DNA from: Pempheris klunzingeri
Taxonomy: Eukaryota; Chordata; Actinopteri; Acropomatiformes; Pempheridae
Assembly (NCBI RefSeq): GCF_042242105.1
Contig: NC_092033.1
Location: 1,322,908-1,386,907 of the forward strand
Direction: 5' to 3'
DNA length: 64,000 bases
Positions 21,196-34,012 of this stretch are shown piece after piece. The first letter of the stretch is position 1; each line of letters begins with the position of its first letter. The position numbers were made by a program, and so were the translations under genes. Below the pieces are notes generated by a model that saw nothing but the letters and a program-made list of their open reading frames with translations, did not search any database and had not been told where the DNA came from.

Positions 21196-21278
21196 AAACA
21201 CAAGTGTCGCCACATTTGAGGCGAGCAGCGGAGCGGCTTTGGGCGTTGAGTCTCCACGGTTCTCACGTCCTTTATAAG
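21196..21278 (+). promoter_or_regulatory. H1 promoter: H1 box, shared element, TATA
   Basis: AAACACA (21196-21202) is the classic H1 box. GAGTCTCCACGGTTCTCA (21248-21265) is identical in the other canonical H1 gene (31953-31970). TTTATAAG (21271-21278) is the TATA box. The order and spacing are those of replication-dependent vertebrate H1 genes. Confidence 0.85.
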
Positions 21279-21342
21279 TCCCGCCTCCTGCTCTGAGCTC
21301 GGACACGCTGAGACAAACACAGCAGAGCGAACACACACAAAC

Positions 21343-21984
21343 ATGGCAGAAGAAGCTCCAGCAGCAGCGGCCGCTCCGGCCAAAGCCCCGGCTAAGGCTC
21401 CGGCTAAGGCCGCCAAGAAGAAGGCCGCTCCCCGGCCCAAGAAGGACGGACCCACCCTCCCAAAGCTGATCGTCACCGCCGTGGCCGCGTCCAAGGAGCG
21501 GAAGGGGCTCTCGGTGGCGGCGCTGAAGAAGGCTCTGGCCGCCAAAGGAGTGGATGTGGCCAAAAGCAATAAGCGCATCAACAGCGCCGTCATCAAGCTG
21601 GTGGGGAAAGGGACCCTGACCCAGACCAAAGGGACCGGGGCGTCCGGCTCCTTCAAGCTGGCCAAGGAGCCCAAGGCCGCCAAGCCTGTCAAGAAAGCGG
21701 CGGCTAAGAAAGCTCCGGCTAAGGTCAAGAAGCCCGCGGCTAAGAAAGTAGCGGCCAAGAAACCGGCAGCAAAGAAGCCCGCAGCCAAGAAAGCAGCTGC
21801 CCCCAAGAAGTCCCCGAAGAAGGCACCGGCCAAGAAAGCAGCGGCCGCTAAGAAGCCGGCAGCAGCCAAGAAGAGCCCCAAGAAGGCTGCTGCTCCCAAG
21901 AAGAGCCCCAAGAAGCCCGTCAAGAAGGTGCCAGCCAAGAAAGCTCCGGCTAAGAAACCTGCAGCCAAGAAGGCCAAGAAGTAA
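21343..21984 (+). CDS. H1: Linker histone H1 (canonical)
   Basis: 213 aa, single exon. Ala/Pro/Lys N-tail ([16 protein letters not shown]), winged-helix globular domain at about residues 34-108 ([54 protein letters not shown]), then a Lys/Ala/Pro C-tail with several SPKK motifs that bind linker DNA and are CDK sites. Full H1 promoter and stem-loop. The globular domain ([18 protein letters not shown]) is the closest relative in the window of the H1 part of the PYD-H1 genes, and its 5' leader contains ACAAACACAGCAGA (21313-21326), exactly as at their splice acceptor. Confidence 0.97.
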   Translation: MAEEAPAAAAAPAKAPAKAPAKAAKKKAAPRPKKDGPTLPKLIVTAVAASKERKGLSVAALKKALAAKGVDVAKSNKRINSAVIKLVGKGTLTQTKGTGASGSFKLAKEPKAAKPVKKAAAKKAPAKVKKPAAKKVAAKKPAAKKPAAKKAAAPKKSPKKAPAKKAAAAKKPAAAKKSPKKAAAPKKSPKKPVKKVPAKKAPAKKPAAKKAKK

Positions 21985-22018
21985 AGCAGCTCCTTCATCC
22001 ACCACCTGCTGCAACAAC

Positions 22019-22034
22019 GGCTCTTTTAAGAGCC
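22019..22034 (+). terminator. Histone 3' stem-loop (H1)
   Basis: GGCTCTTTTAAGAGCC, canonical, 34 nt after the H1 stop. Confidence 0.95.
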
Positions 22035-23149
22035 TCCACAGCCTCTACAGAGCAAATCCTCCTTAATGTCTTTATAATGTGGGATTCATCTTCACAACAC
22101 TCCGCTTTAAATCCATAATTTATTACAAGTTTACAGTGTTTTTGTTTATAATGTGTCCTTTGCTAAGGCGACATGAGCCTGAATTCTAGTATTGGATTGA
22201 TAATCCTGTCAATCTATTTTAGGCAGAACTACATGAAACACATTAAAGCAGTTAGTAATAACATTCCTTTATTAGTCACACAACAGGGAAATTTTGCATT
22301 CATTATATATGTAAACAGTATTATAGATGATTATGTAAGTATTTCTAGTTTGTGTCATTTCTACAATCTTTTTCACACATTACTTTTATATTATTTATGT
22401 CAGTGGCCAGAGGTCTAACCTTGTTTGTACCTTTTTTTTAGTCTCCATGTTAGCAGGTTACCAGTGAAATACTTTACCACAGTCCTCTGCTAACACTATG
22501 CTAGCTAGCATCAGCACTGTGCTCTGACAGCTGACTAGCTCAAGTTAATTATAGCCCATAAATTAATGTTATGTTAGCCTGGTCAGTGTCGTCTGCAGTA
22601 ACTTAGTAGCCTCTGAAGAACCCAGACCCACTACAACATATCCTTCATGAGGCTATGAACTTTTATATAATATTAGCTTGTTAGACTCTACAAAGAGGAT
22701 TAGCGCTCACAGGCTCATTGTCCTGCCCTGTATATGCTCTCACTGACAAGCGTCTTTTCTATTAACATAAATTGCTAATAACATAAATAACATGGATATA
22801 AAATCCATGAATAGGGATATTCATGGATTATATATATATATATATAGATTATATATAGATAGGATTAGGTTTGGTGTGTAGCCCCTAAAATAAGATAAAC
22901 TAATGCAAGGTCAAGACACACAGGTGACTCATTTCACTCACTGGCGAATGAGCAGCAGCTAACACACAAGCATGTTGCGTTAGCATGTAGCTTGGGGCCA
23001 TAAAACTTTTCTATCAGGATCTTTTTCAGCACCTGGTGGGGGAACAAATCAGAGATCAGTGATGTGGGATTTAATCCCAGTGCAACAAACTATACAGCAT
23101 CTCTTCACCACACTGTTATTAATTTAAACTGGTTTGTTTAAGTGCGAAC
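22035..23149. other. Intergenic, no gene recognised
   Basis: AT-rich. A perfect 12-bp inverted repeat (AATCCATGAATA and its complement around GGGA) lies at 22802-22829, followed by a TATA repeat. No gene. Confidence 0.5.
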
Positions 23150-23825
23150 GCTGTTTCCATCTACATACCTGCTGAGCAGACTGAGGTCCTTTGGAGTGTG
23201 CAGGACTCTGCTCCGGACTTTTTATGACTCTGTGGTGGCGTCTGCAGTCCTCTATGCAGTGGTCTGCTGGGGAGGAGGGAGCACGGAGAGGGACAGAAAG
23301 AGACTGAACAGGCTGGTCAGGAGGGCCGCTTCTGTCCTGGACTGCTCCCTGGACTCCATAGAGGAGGTGTGTGAGAGGAGGACATTAACAAAACTCAAGT
23401 CCATCGTGGACGACCCCTCTCACCCCCTGCACGGGACTGTGGGGGCCCTCAGCAGCTCCTTCAGCAGCAGGCTGAGGCACCCACCCTGCAAGAAGGAACG
23501 CTACCGCAGGTCATTTCTCCCATCAGCCATCAGACTCATCAACAGCAGCATCACTGGCTGATGTTAACACACTGTTTTTCATTCATATCATTCCACTCCT
23601 TGATATTCCTGTCCATACTTGTACATTTCACATTTGATTTTATGATACATAATGTAAATATTCCGTAATGTAAATATTCCATAGTGTAAATATTTATTTA
23701 TCATCACAACACATATTTATTTTGCTATTGCTTAATTTTCCAATGTTGCTTTTATTCACTCTTTCTTGTCTATTGTTGCTGCTGTAACATGGGGGATCAA
23801 TAAAAGAAGTCTAAGTCTATTTATT
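23150..23825 (+). mobile_element. 5'-truncated LINE, RT C-terminus and 3' tail
   Basis: An open frame of about 135 codons reads LLSRLRSFGVCRTLLRTFYD, ASAVLYAVVCWGGG, RKRLNRLVRRAASVL, SIVDDPSHPLHGTVG, RYRRSFLPSAIRLINSS: the end of the reverse-transcriptase ORF of a fish L2/CR1-type LINE. It is followed by a tail with GCTGCTGTAACATGGGGGAT and CAATAAAAG. Fairly young by its unbroken frame, but lacks the 5' part. Confidence 0.88.
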
Positions 23826-24250
23826 TTTAAGTCCTTAACAATTCCCATTTAAATCCACTGGCTTCCTCCCACAGTCCAGCTACATGCCGGTTAATGGTGA
23901 CTTGGCTAATTGTTAGAAATGTTATGGTCGCCAGTCAATAGAGACAGACGACCATAACATTGCATTTCTACACTGTGGCGTTGCTACATTTACTTTAACA
24001 TAAACCTTCAGATCTGTGGTCATCTTATACATAAAAACATGTGTAAGTCATTTATAAAATCTTTGTTAATGTGACCATCTATACGTTTCTGTTTTATTAC
24101 ACCACAGTGCAGAAATTAACATGTTAATTTGTTAAAATGACACATATTGTAATTGCTCTTAAGTTAATTAGGATGAATGTAGTTAACACACGTTAACTCT
24201 CCGCCACCTAAACCTCAGTGCTGCTCATCCTCTCCACACCCGTGCTTCAG
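23826..24250. other. Spacer upstream of H2B
   Basis: No gene seen. AT-rich. Confidence 0.5.
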
Positions 24251-24288
24251 CCAATCCTGTGCGAGCAACAGCACAGACTCATTTGCAT
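24251..24288 (+). promoter_or_regulatory. H2B promoter: CCAAT and octamer
   Basis: CCAAT at 24251-24255 and the octamer ATTTGCAT at 24281-24288, 73 nt upstream of the ATG. A further CCAAT lies near 24315. Same design as the minus-strand H2B at 13610. Confidence 0.88.
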
Positions 24289-24360
24289 AGAGCACATACA
24301 AATTAAGGGTCCCGTCCAATGGGAGGGCATTCGTATCTGGTAATATCAGCTGTGATCAAC

Positions 24361-24729
24361 ATGCCTGAGACCGTGAAAGCTCCGAAGAAAGGCTCCAAGA
24401 AGGCCGTGTCTAAGGCCACTAAGACCGGCAAGAAGAAGAGGAGGACCAGGAAGGAGAGCTACGCCATCTACGTGTACAAGGTGCTGAAGCAGGTCCACCC
24501 CGACACCGGTATTTCCTCCAAGGCCATGCTGATCATGAACTCGTTCGTCAGCGACATCTTTGAGCGCATCGCCGGTGAGGCCTCCCGTCTGGCTCACTAC
24601 AACAAGCGCTCCACCATCACCTCCAGGGAGATCCAGACCGCCGTCCGCCTGCTGCTGCCCGGTGAGCTGGCCAAGCACGCCGTGTCTGAGGGCACCAAGG
24701 CTGTCACCAAGTACACCAGCTCCAAGTAA
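24361..24729 (+). CDS. H2B: Histone H2B
   Basis: 122 aa, starting [14 protein letters not shown]. The frame is open upstream, but this ATG is chosen because it matches the H2B N-terminus and lies right behind the promoter elements. It differs from the H2B at 13610 only at residue 19 (A for V) and shares its unusual L57/S64. Complete, with stem-loop. Confidence 0.97.
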   Translation: MPETVKAPKKGSKKAVSKATKTGKKKRRTRKESYAIYVYKVLKQVHPDTGISSKAMLIMNSFVSDIFERIAGEASRLAHYNKRSTITSREIQTAVRLLLPGELAKHAVSEGTKAVTKYTSSK

Positions 24730-24761
24730 ACCGACCTGATCCTGATCAACACAAACCCAAC

Positions 24762-24777
24762 GGCTCTTCTAAGAGCC
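24762..24777 (+). terminator. Histone 3' stem-loop (H2B)
   Basis: GGCTCTTCTAAGAGCC, perfect stem with a less usual UCUA loop that still fits the consensus. Confidence 0.92.
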
Positions 24778-27020
24778 ACACACTTCCTCCTAATGAGCAG
24801 CTTCCCATCAAACTAATGGCATCATGGCTGTAACTGTATAACAAACATCAATGACTTAAGCTGCATCAGCTCTAACTTACTGCATCATCCACTTTTTAAA
24901 CGGACTTGCTTGGTCAGATATTGTTTGAGATGCATTTTGAGAAGTTAACAATTTTAAGAGTAAAGCACAAGCACTGATGTGGTGCCATCTGTCCACAAGA
25001 TGATCTTTCACTGTCACCTTCGCTATAAATGCTGATATGTTGTATGGACTGTTAATATTTTAATGGCTTGTATGCTCTCAGTGGAATGTAACTGAGTTAT
25101 AATAATTTTTATTTAGAGGTGCCTTTCTGGTACTCGCTGTAAGTAAAACGTAAGTCGCTGTACAAGAAGACAGTAAAACATAAACAATTCATCAGTTAAC
25201 TATAATGAAATTAAAAAATGCTGAAATAAAGTACCAGTTAAAAATCTGTATAAATGTTTACTTGTCTTGATGAACAGGCCAGACTGTAGATTTAGTGTCA
25301 CTGATCCTAAAGTAAAGGAGGATTTCACACTAGATGGAGTGTGTTCTGTCTCCTTTGCTGTGCAGATGTGCAGCAAACCTGCTGTTGCTGCAGCCCAGAG
25401 ATTAATTAGGTAGAGGACATATCACAGAGGTCACATTTTCAATCTTAATTTGTTAGAAATGTGGGTTAAATTGGAATAAAACTATACAAAACAATGGAAG
25501 TGGGGCATCAGTGATTTCATGCTCAAATGTTTTTATGACCAGATCAAGCACAATATAAGAGTTAAAAACTAATTCTAGATGTAAATATGTGTGAAACGGG
25601 CAAAAACAACAGCAGCCAGCTCTCACTCACTCACTCAGGGAGAAAATCCCTCATTGTAATTGAAGAGAGGAAGAAAAAAAACAACTCAAATGGCACAAAA
25701 TATACAAATATAGTAGATTTCTACAGATTTTGTGCCATCAGGCTCTTCTAACAAACTTTTAAAGTTCTGCTGATCTTTTCTCTGGGTAATTTGAGGATGG
25801 AGCCTCTTGGTGGTTAGATATTTGTGCTGTTCTTTTAATTAGCGCCCTTGAGTTTATGATAAATATCTGACTAAGTTTGCTCTTTGACAGCTGAGGTGGG
25901 ATTTCTGTATTATTGTCCTGTTGATTGTTTAATAAACGATGTTCTGTTCTCATTATGACCCATAACATGGAAGATGGATAAGACAGCTCTTAGAAATGGG
26001 GGCTGAAAGATTTGAAGTATTGACATCTGAACTCACAAGGATTAGATTGATACAAGTGTTGAATTAGAATCTAATATGACCATAGAAGGTTTCAGGCCTT
26101 CTCAAATAAAGTTACTCTCTCCTCATGAGAGTGAACAGAATATGTCAGTCTGACCTCCACAGACGTGGCTCCTCCTGTGTTGTTTAGTGAAGCAGACAGA
26201 CAGAATGGACCAGACACACCTTGATTGTAGTGCTTTTGTTGTGCAAAACATATTCTGAAGTTTGATTATAGATACACGCCTTGCAACCAACATCCAACTG
26301 TTAGATTACCATAACATCACTACAGGAAGCTGCTGTCTGTGACGCACCAACCTAAACAGTTCACCAGAAATGGTTACGTACTTTATGATATCCAACAAGT
26401 ATTTAAACATGAGATGTTTGGAAACAGAGACGGGACAGAAACAGGACAGGACACACCAGAGGGACACACACACGAGAGGGGGCTCCTCTGACCGGCCCCT
26501 CGGGGTCCGTCATGAGTCCAGCGCTGCGAGTACTTTACCTGTGACCAGAATAAACTGCTTGTGAGACCAGACTGAAAACCTCCGTTGAGTTCTTGAGCTG
26601 CCAATATAAGAACCTAACACAAGTAGTGCTATTTGTTTAAGATTTCCCTTCATTATCTCATGATGGGGACATTTACAACATTACAGCAGACAGGAGAAGA
26701 TAGTATATGTACAGTTAAGACAGAGGAAGTATGAAAATAGAATAAATATTATATACATAAGTGAGCTATAAAGGGGAGATATTAAAAAGTATTAGTGTAT
26801 AGTGCCGTTATTGAGCTGGTTGACAATCAATTATATATATTATGAGTATTTAAACCACAGTATATCATATACTGTGGTTTGATACAACTACTGTTTGATA
26901 TAATTTAAGTTATTTCATGTTATTGAACCCTTTTCAGTTTACATACATGAGGAGGTGACGTCACACCACTATTGTTAGAACGTGTCTCCGCCCAGCAGAG
27001 CCAGCTGGTGGTCCTCAAAC
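24778..27020. other. Intergenic, no gene recognised
   Basis: About 2.2 kb without supportable genes. It has a 12-bp inverted repeat ATGGCACAAAAT ... ATTTTGTGCCAT at about 25689-25738 and a perfect 29-bp palindrome at 26852-26880 with AAACCACA (RUNX-like) arms. Confidence 0.5.
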
Positions 27021-27028
27021 ACGTCCGC
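27021..27028 (+). promoter_or_regulatory. HINFP-type H4 promoter element
   Basis: ACGTCCGC inside CAAACACGTCCGCA, 77 nt upstream of the ATG. Confidence 0.7.
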
Positions 27029-27098
27029 AGACAGAGTGTAAATCAGCCCGCTGGTCGCTCGTCAGTCATCAGTTTTTCTACAGGACAAACTAGACTGA

Positions 27099-27416
<318 letters not shown>

Positions 27417-27450
27417 ACCAGACCCTCATCCCCTCAATCTGACACCCAAC

Positions 27451-27466
27451 GGCCCTTTTAAGGGCC
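27451..27466 (+). terminator. Histone 3' stem-loop (H4)
   Basis: GGCCCTTTTAAGGGCC, identical to the loop of the H4 at 14767. Confidence 0.95.
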
Positions 27467-28639
27467 ACACACTCGACCTGGAGAGGCTGTTTCCTTTAAT
27501 GCTCCATACTATAATAGACTTAACCCACTGAGGTCAAGTGCTCAAAAGATTGTCTTAGCTTATTATTATAGCTACACTATTACTGTAAAACCTACTGAAA
27601 ATAATTAAGACCTTTAGTTTAAGAATTATTAATTTTTATTAAATATTTTTTTTCCCCCTCCCACACCACAGTCCTTTCTATCCTTTAACATCAATAAGGA
27701 ATAAAACCTCTTCTCAGATGTTGGTCAGACTGTCTAAAGTGACCCTGTCTTTTCTTCCTCTGTACTGAGCTGGACCTGATCTCCCTTTTTAAAAAGCACT
27801 TCCTAACTACATGCTGTCTGATTCACTCCCTACTTCAGGCCTCTCTTCCCCTGCTGATCTGGTGACTGCATGTTTTCTGCATGTTTTTTTAAGTTCTTGC
27901 ACATGACGCTTTTTATTCTAAATAAAACAACTTTATTGCCTCTGCTGCTCGTCCTGTTGTCTTGTTGCTGCTTCTGAGCCGGGCTGTGAAGACATGAAGA
28001 GCAACATGGACGGTGATGTTATAAGAATAAACAAACACATTTAAAATCTATAATAAATGATGAAATGCCAGAGAAAGCTGGTAGTCAGATTTCCATGTAT
28101 GACTTATGACCTTTTTAGTTTTAATTTATAATGATAAACTGATGTTATTAATCTCAATATTGCAGCAACACCTGGAACTCATTTATTACAGGTATGAAAT
28201 AGTTGTATACACATACTATCTGTATCTGTATCTCTATGTTTTATATTTACTCTCAGTGTTTCCTGCACATATTTATACACTTAATGACATGTTCTGTCTA
28301 ACAGAGAGTGAATCTGTGATCAGGTTTAACAAAAACACGGTTAGATATTATGTCCTAGAGTCGTTTCACAGAGTAAAGTCAGGTCACGTGAGGAGTTATT
28401 GGAGTTATTTAACCTGAACCATTTTCACCACTACAGGTGTTCCACAGTTATTTCATGCACTCAGGAGCTGTTGCAGAAAATAGTCCTACATTTCGAGGGG
28501 ATAAAGCCAACAGCGACAGCTCTTAAAGGGCGAAGCCTGTATCGCTTAATGTGCACATTGTCCCTAATTTTACACTTCATCTTGTTTAAATTATAAAAAC
28601 TTTTGAATCTCTGTCCACTACTTTATACTTTATGATTGA
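27467..28639. other. Intergenic, no gene recognised
   Basis: AT-rich spacer. A stretch near 28509 (GCTCTTAAAGGGCGAAGCCT) superficially resembles a histone 3' end but does not fold as one. Confidence 0.5.
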
Positions 28640-28712
28640 TTGTTTTACTGGAGCTGCTGTAACTGTGAATTTCCCCAAACGTGGGACTAATAAAGAAATA
28701 TCTCATCTTATG
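28640..28712 (+). mobile_element. LINE 3'-tail fragment
   Basis: GGAGCTGCTGTAACTGTGAA, then TTTCCCCAAACGTGGGACTA and ATAAAGAAATATCTCATCTT: a solitary fish LINE tail. Confidence 0.65.
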
Positions 28713-28892
28713 AACAACACCAGTCATTTTGGGGGCTTTTAATGCTTTAACATAGGAAATATTGATTTTTACACACGAGTGAATTTGAAAGAGATAGAAA
28801 CCTTATCAAATATCATCAAGCACCTGATCAGGTGAGTCAGGCGTCGACAGATCAGCTGAATATTGTATTTGTATCCTAACTGTAACTGCAGG

Positions 28893-29803
28893 ACTGAAAT
28901 TTTCATCAACGGATCAGAGGTGGACATCGTGGAGGACTACAAGTACCTCAGTGTCCACATAGACAATAAACTGGACTGGTCTAGAAACACCCACGCCGTC
29001 TACAAGAAAGGTCAGAGCTGACTGTACTTCCTCAGGAGGCTCAGATCTTTCAACGTCTGCAGGACCATGCTGCAGATGTTCTATCATTCTGTGGTAGCCG
29101 GCGTCATCTTCTACGCTGTAGTGTGCTGGAGCAGCAGGCTGAAAACAGCTGACGCCAACAGACTCAACAAGCTCATCAGGAGAGCTGGTTCTGTCCTGGG
29201 AGTCTTGTTGGAGTCTGTGGTGGAGGTGTCAGAGAGGAGGATGCTGAAGAAGCTGCTCAGCATCATGGACGACACCTCCCACCCCCTGCACGCCACACTG
29301 ACGTCCTGTCAGAGCACCTTCAGTCGTCGACTCAGACCACCAAGGTGCACCACAGAACGCCACAGGAGGTCTTTCCTACCTGTGGCTATTAGACTGTATA
29401 ACACCTCCTCCACCAGCAGGAGGGACACCTAACGGACTCATTCAGCAGAATCATGTGTAATAACCGTAAAGGTCATTCCCTTTCACTTTGTCTCCCGTTT
29501 TGCAGTTTGCACTTTGCACATATCTTATTTAATTGTTAAAGTCTATTCTGTATAGTTTCACTTACTTTGCACACTTCACCTCACACACTGTGACACTTCT
29601 CACAGATTTGTACTTTTCAATCTGTACTTTTTGTTTTAAAAAGGGACAGGCTATTTAATTTAATTGTATTTTATTGTGTCTAAGTTTCTGTTCAATTTTG
29701 TATTTTAATATTTTGTATTGTTGTGACGACCTCTGTACCGCACTCTGGCACAACAATTTCCTCCGGGATAAATAAAGTCGGTCTTATTCTTATTCTTATT
29801 TTG
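28893..29803 (+). mobile_element. 5'-truncated LINE, RT C-terminus and 3' tail
   Basis: The frame reads IFINGSEVDIVEDYKYLSVH, IDNKLDWSRNTHAVYKKGQS, a stop (TGA), then LYFLRRLRSFNVCRTMLQMF, GVIFYAVVCWSS, SIMDDTSHPLHATL, RHRRSFLPVAIRLYN. A reverse-transcriptase end of a different subfamily from the copy at 23150. The tail ends in AATAAAGTCGG and TCTTATTCTTATTC. Inactive. Confidence 0.87.
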
Positions 29804-30002
29804 TTGTGTTGTAAATAGTCAAATTTCAAACTGAACAAAATGTATTTACAGTTAAATCTACAAGTTCTTCAGATAGGAGCCACTGCAGCTGTATAGTTGT
29901 ATGTGTTACATTTAAATATGGCAAACTAAAGCTCAGTACTGTCAGGACGCCTCTGTAGTACAGAAAACATTAGTAGATTCTTTCTTCCTTTGATGGTGTC
30001 AG

Positions 30003-30985
30003 CGTGTTGGTTTTTTTCGATGAAGGACAGGCAACTTCTCTCATTCAAGGTGTTTTATTTTCTGTGTGAATAAGTATTGATCTTGATCAAGGACTCAGTC
30101 TGAGCTCTGAAAACCACAGTCAGCAAGCTGTTAGTCTGCAGCCAACAGGTCCCAGAGTGAACCCTGAAACACTATGTAGTAACAGTATATACATTCCAGC
30201 AAGAATACAATTATTTCTGATTGGTCGTCTAGGTGGGGAGTAACCGTGGTTTAGACTTGGCCCTCCCTTCGTTGGTGCCCAGGCTGGTCCCAGCCTCTGG
30301 GCATCACCACCTTCATCCAGCAGCTGCACCTGTAAACAAAGTATCCTCCCTGGTGACCTTTTCCTATCATGTGGGAGCTTCTTACAATGGAGTCTTTCTG
30401 AGAACATCCTCCCCTGCTGCTATCTCATCCTCCTGTTACAATGACAGCCTTCCACCAGCCCTGTCCTTGGAGCTCCCAGTATGGTGTGAGATGTAGTTTA
30501 TGGGGTGTATTGTAGTGCATGTAAGCGTGCTTGTGCTTTCTTGCCATAAACGTCCCACCTGACCATCATGTGTCTGGTCCTTCAGAACCTGGGGCCAGTG
30601 CTGGTTCCCCTCTTTAGCAGCTATGGGGTATGGCTCTTCCCTGAGGCGGTGCATTGCATTAATAAGTCTCTCCCTGCTGATTTAAAACAGTACATACATT
30701 GTCAGTGAACTGAGCTTCCAGTGTTATTAAATAACCAACCATTAGAGCCATTTGTTTTACTATTATTAGTTCACTCACAGGTCACTTAGTTAGTTCAAAT
30801 ATAGGTTATACAGTTTATTATTATTATTATAATGTTTAGTCATACAGTTATTAGTGCTAATTCAAGTCCTGTGTTCTGTAATTAGTTTTACATTTAGTGC
30901 TGTTAGTACAAATTTAAGGCACACAGTATTGTATAATTGGCCTTTTTATAAGTAGTGATTAAAAGTAGTATTAAAATTCCCCACA
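30003..30985 (+). repeat. Dispersed repeat, copy 2 (983 bp)
   Basis: Same family and orientation as 11992-12878; about 100 bp longer, mainly from an extra stretch around 30460-30540. The minus strand keeps REEPYPIAAKEGNQHWPQVL and QTHDGQVGRLW. Family unknown. Confidence 0.7.
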
Positions 30986-31900
30986 ATGGTCTCCAAACAT
31001 CGGTCACCTGTGGAAGTGTGATAGATGCTTTATTTCACATCGTAATAACTGATCTAAGTGTTGTATCATACATTTAGAAGAAAAAAACGTTAAATAAAGG
31101 ACTCACATTGTTTCAGAAAGTATCTCAGCCTTTTTTAATGAAACAGCAGATGACTGATGATTTTACACTGGATCTCTGAATGATCGTCACATCTCACTGT
31201 CAGACTCTTTCCAGTGGACTTTAGAGGATTAAAGAGAGAAATCACAGTGAAGACACACAGCGGCAGATGGGAGAGATTTAAAAGATGAACAAACAAAAGC
31301 ATAAACCTGTTAATCTCCTTCACTATCAGATTAATTTCAAACTTCAGTACTTCCCTCCTGCTGAACACAGGCCACATGAGCAGCTTAAGGCTCTGGCAGA
31401 TCTTTGTGAAGCTCTAATCTGCTGCAGTAAAGTGTTTATTTATTGGTAATTACAGCAGATGATCAATAAAACACCTCCAGTGTGTTCAGAGACTCAGAAT
31501 AAACCACATGATGAACACAGTGACTGTCAGCCTGCTGACCTGGGACTGTGTTTGCAGCCGTCAAACTGAACAGTGTTTGAGGCAGAATTCAGTTCATCAG
31601 GTGGCTGTTTTTACTTTGAGCCTTTAAACAAACACCTGCTGTCACCGTCCGGCTGCTTTCACTGGACTTCTGGAGGGTTTTTAAGCTTTTAGAGCTGAAA
31701 TTAGAGGGAAAAGTCCGGGAACGGTGCCTCACACGGCGGCAGTGAAGGCGGGTTTGAAGGCTCCTCCATCAAAAAACCAAACAGTTGAAAGCTTCGTGTG
31801 AGCCACGCGTGGAGAGACGCTGCTCCGCTGTGAGCTGGAGTCCTTCTGCACCTCCGAGCCTCCTCCAGGAGGGAGTTTGCTCCGTTTCCCGGTGAGGAGA
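30986..31900. other. Intergenic, upstream of second canonical H1
   Basis: No gene. GC content rises from about 31720 toward the H1 promoter. Confidence 0.5.
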
Positions 31901-31985
31901 AAACACAGGAGGCTCCGAGTTCTTGCTGCTCTGTACAGCTGCAGGCTGGGCTGAGTCTCCACGGTTCTCATGCTGTGTTTAAGGG
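31901..31985 (+). promoter_or_regulatory. H1 promoter: H1 box, shared element, TATA-like box
   Basis: AAACACA (31901-31907), GAGTCTCCACGGTTCTCA (31953-31970) and, 7 nt on, TTTAAGGG as a weak TATA box. Same order as at 21196-21278. Confidence 0.75.
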
Positions 31986-32049
31986 CCTCCCTCAGCTGGG
32001 AGTTCCTCATCCGTCACTGCGGACTCAGCAGCACCTCACAGCACCTGAC

Positions 32050-32670
32050 ATGGCAGAAGTCGCCCCAACACCCGCCGCCGCCCCGGCCCCGGCCCCGGCC
32101 AAAGCCCCGAAGAAGAAGGCAGCCAAACCGGCTACGAAGGCCGGTCCCAGCGCCAAGGAGCTCGTCCTGAAGGCCGTGGCCGCCTCCAAGGACCGGAAGG
32201 GTCTGTCCTACGCCGCCATAAAGAAGGCGGTGGCCGCTGGAGGATACGACGTGGAGCGCAACAGCTCCGCGCTGAAACGCTCCGTGAAGAACCTGCTGGC
32301 CAAAGGAGTCCTTCAGCAGACCAAAGGGACCGGAGCTTCCGGGTCCTTCAAGGCGGGAAAGACCGACGAGAAGCCCAAGAAGGAGGTCAAGAAGCCGGCA
32401 GCCAAGAAGCCGATAGCCAAGAAGTCGGCAGCCAAGAAGCCAGCCGCTGCTAAGAAGCCCAAATCAGCCAAAGCTTCACCCAAGAAGGCGAAGAAACCCG
32501 CTGTTGCCGCCAAGAAATCTACCAAGAAGACCACCAAGAGCCCGAAGAAGGCTGTGAAGAAGGCAGCGGCCCCCAAGAAAGCAGCGGCCCCTAAGAAGGC
32601 CGCCACCCCGAAGAAAGCAGCCAAGAGGGCCGCTAAACCCAAAGTGAAGAAGGCGGCAGCCAAGAAATGA
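32050..32670 (+). CDS. H1: Linker histone H1 (canonical, second type)
   Basis: 206 aa from ATG 32050 ([20 protein letters not shown]); the frame is open for 25 more codons upstream, but those do not resemble H1. Globular domain about residues 33-103 ([57 protein letters not shown]), then a Lys/Ala/Pro C-tail with ASPKKAKK and KSPKKAVKK motifs. Clearly distinct from the H1 at 21343 in the globular domain. Stem-loop present, intact. Confidence 0.96.
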   Translation: MAEVAPTPAAAPAPAPAKAPKKKAAKPATKAGPSAKELVLKAVAASKDRKGLSYAAIKKAVAAGGYDVERNSSALKRSVKNLLAKGVLQQTKGTGASGSFKAGKTDEKPKKEVKKPAAKKPIAKKSAAKKPAAAKKPKSAKASPKKAKKPAVAAKKSTKKTTKSPKKAVKKAAAPKKAAAPKKAATPKKAAKRAAKPKVKKAAAKK

Positions 32671-32697
32671 ACAGACCTCCTCTTTTCAATCCACAAC

Positions 32698-32713
32698 GGC
32701 TCTTTTCAGAGCC
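32698..32713 (+). terminator. Histone 3' stem-loop (H1)
   Basis: GGCTCTTTTCAGAGCC, canonical with a UUUC loop. Confidence 0.95.
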
Positions 32714-34012
32714 ACACACCCAGAAAAAGAGCTCGTTTCATTAAGTTTGAAATATTAAGATGTGTTTTTCTTATGTTACTTTGTTTTTAAGTCAGTTTAC
32801 CTGCTTTTGTGGTGTCTGATGTTTATCAAGTGGGAAATATGAATTAATCAGTAAGTACTGTGTACTTGAGTAAATACATTTAATGACCTTCTACCATAGA
32901 TTTAGTATTTTAAACTAATCTATTCTCCTCTGAAGACAGTAAAGTGAACACTACAGAAATATTTATACGCATTCAACTTAACTGAATATATGATGTCTTG
33001 GTTTAATGGAATATTTTCACAAAATCCAGTTTACAAGACAACCGACCATAACTGACAGTTAACATACAGTTTTCAGATCATTATTATACTAGAACATTTA
33101 CACTTTCTGGAGAAGTTGTGTGTGAATGCTGCTGCTGAATGAAGTCAAGATGCTGAAATGCCAAATGAAAGTGAAGCTAGTGGTAGTAATAATAGTAGTT
33201 TCTACTTTCTAATCTGCTGGGGAGACAAAAAAAAGGCCACAAAGAGCCAGAAATCAAAGTAAAGAACCAGTTGAAAAGGTGCTGCCACTGTGTGACTAAT
33301 GGAAGTTCACTCTTAAGTAAACTTGGAGAAATTCCAATGTTGATTAAATTAAACTAAACACCACTAGATAAGACGTATCTGATCTGATCAATATCCTCCA
33401 ACTTATAACAAAAACCTGCTCACCATTATTTGACTGTTATGGATGTGTATAGATATTAAGAGGTCCTTTTATTCACTTCACTGTAGAATATTACATTAGA
33501 AGTTGAGTTTTCTTATTTCATCTTAAATGTCAGTTAAGGTTTAAAAGTCATTAGCAATGACAACAATATTTAATCAGGACAAAAACATGTATGAAAGTAA
33601 AAAGACAGAAGACAGTAATGACCTACTGAAGGAGATCAGCCCTTCGTCTTCATCAAAAAGTAATATTAGATCATTATTTTAGAATAATTAGAATTATACT
33701 GTATTTATATACATTTATTTACTAAAAGACAGTTAAAATGAGAGTAAAATCAAATGATAAAAGCCCATAGGAAGTAGACACAATTAAGACAATAAAACAA
33801 TTATTTTATTATGTGCTTTCAACTTCCATCTGTCAAATTCCACTTTATTTCATTACTTTATTTATCTCACTACACCACATTTTGTACATAAATTAATTAT
33901 ATAAAGTGTATTTGGATTTTTTTGGGATGTTGAGCGTCTTATTTTGGTAAGTCCTGATACCCTACTACGCAAGTGTCATGTTTGCGGAAGTAAAGTGACG
34001 TCTGCTTTTCTG
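32714..34012. other. Spacer between H1 and H2A
   Basis: AT-rich; no gene or recognised repeat. Confidence 0.5.

Noticed and set aside
20890-22017. Long minus-strand frames of 348 and 375 codons, rich in Leu/Gly
   Set aside because: Antisense of the canonical H1 gene at 21343-21984 with its promoter; no independent support.
28509-28533. GCTCTTAAAGGGCGAAGCCT as a histone stem-loop (similar at about 46877)
   Set aside because: It does not form the six-pair stem with four-base loop and no histone gene precedes it; the resemblance between the two sites is noted but unexplained.
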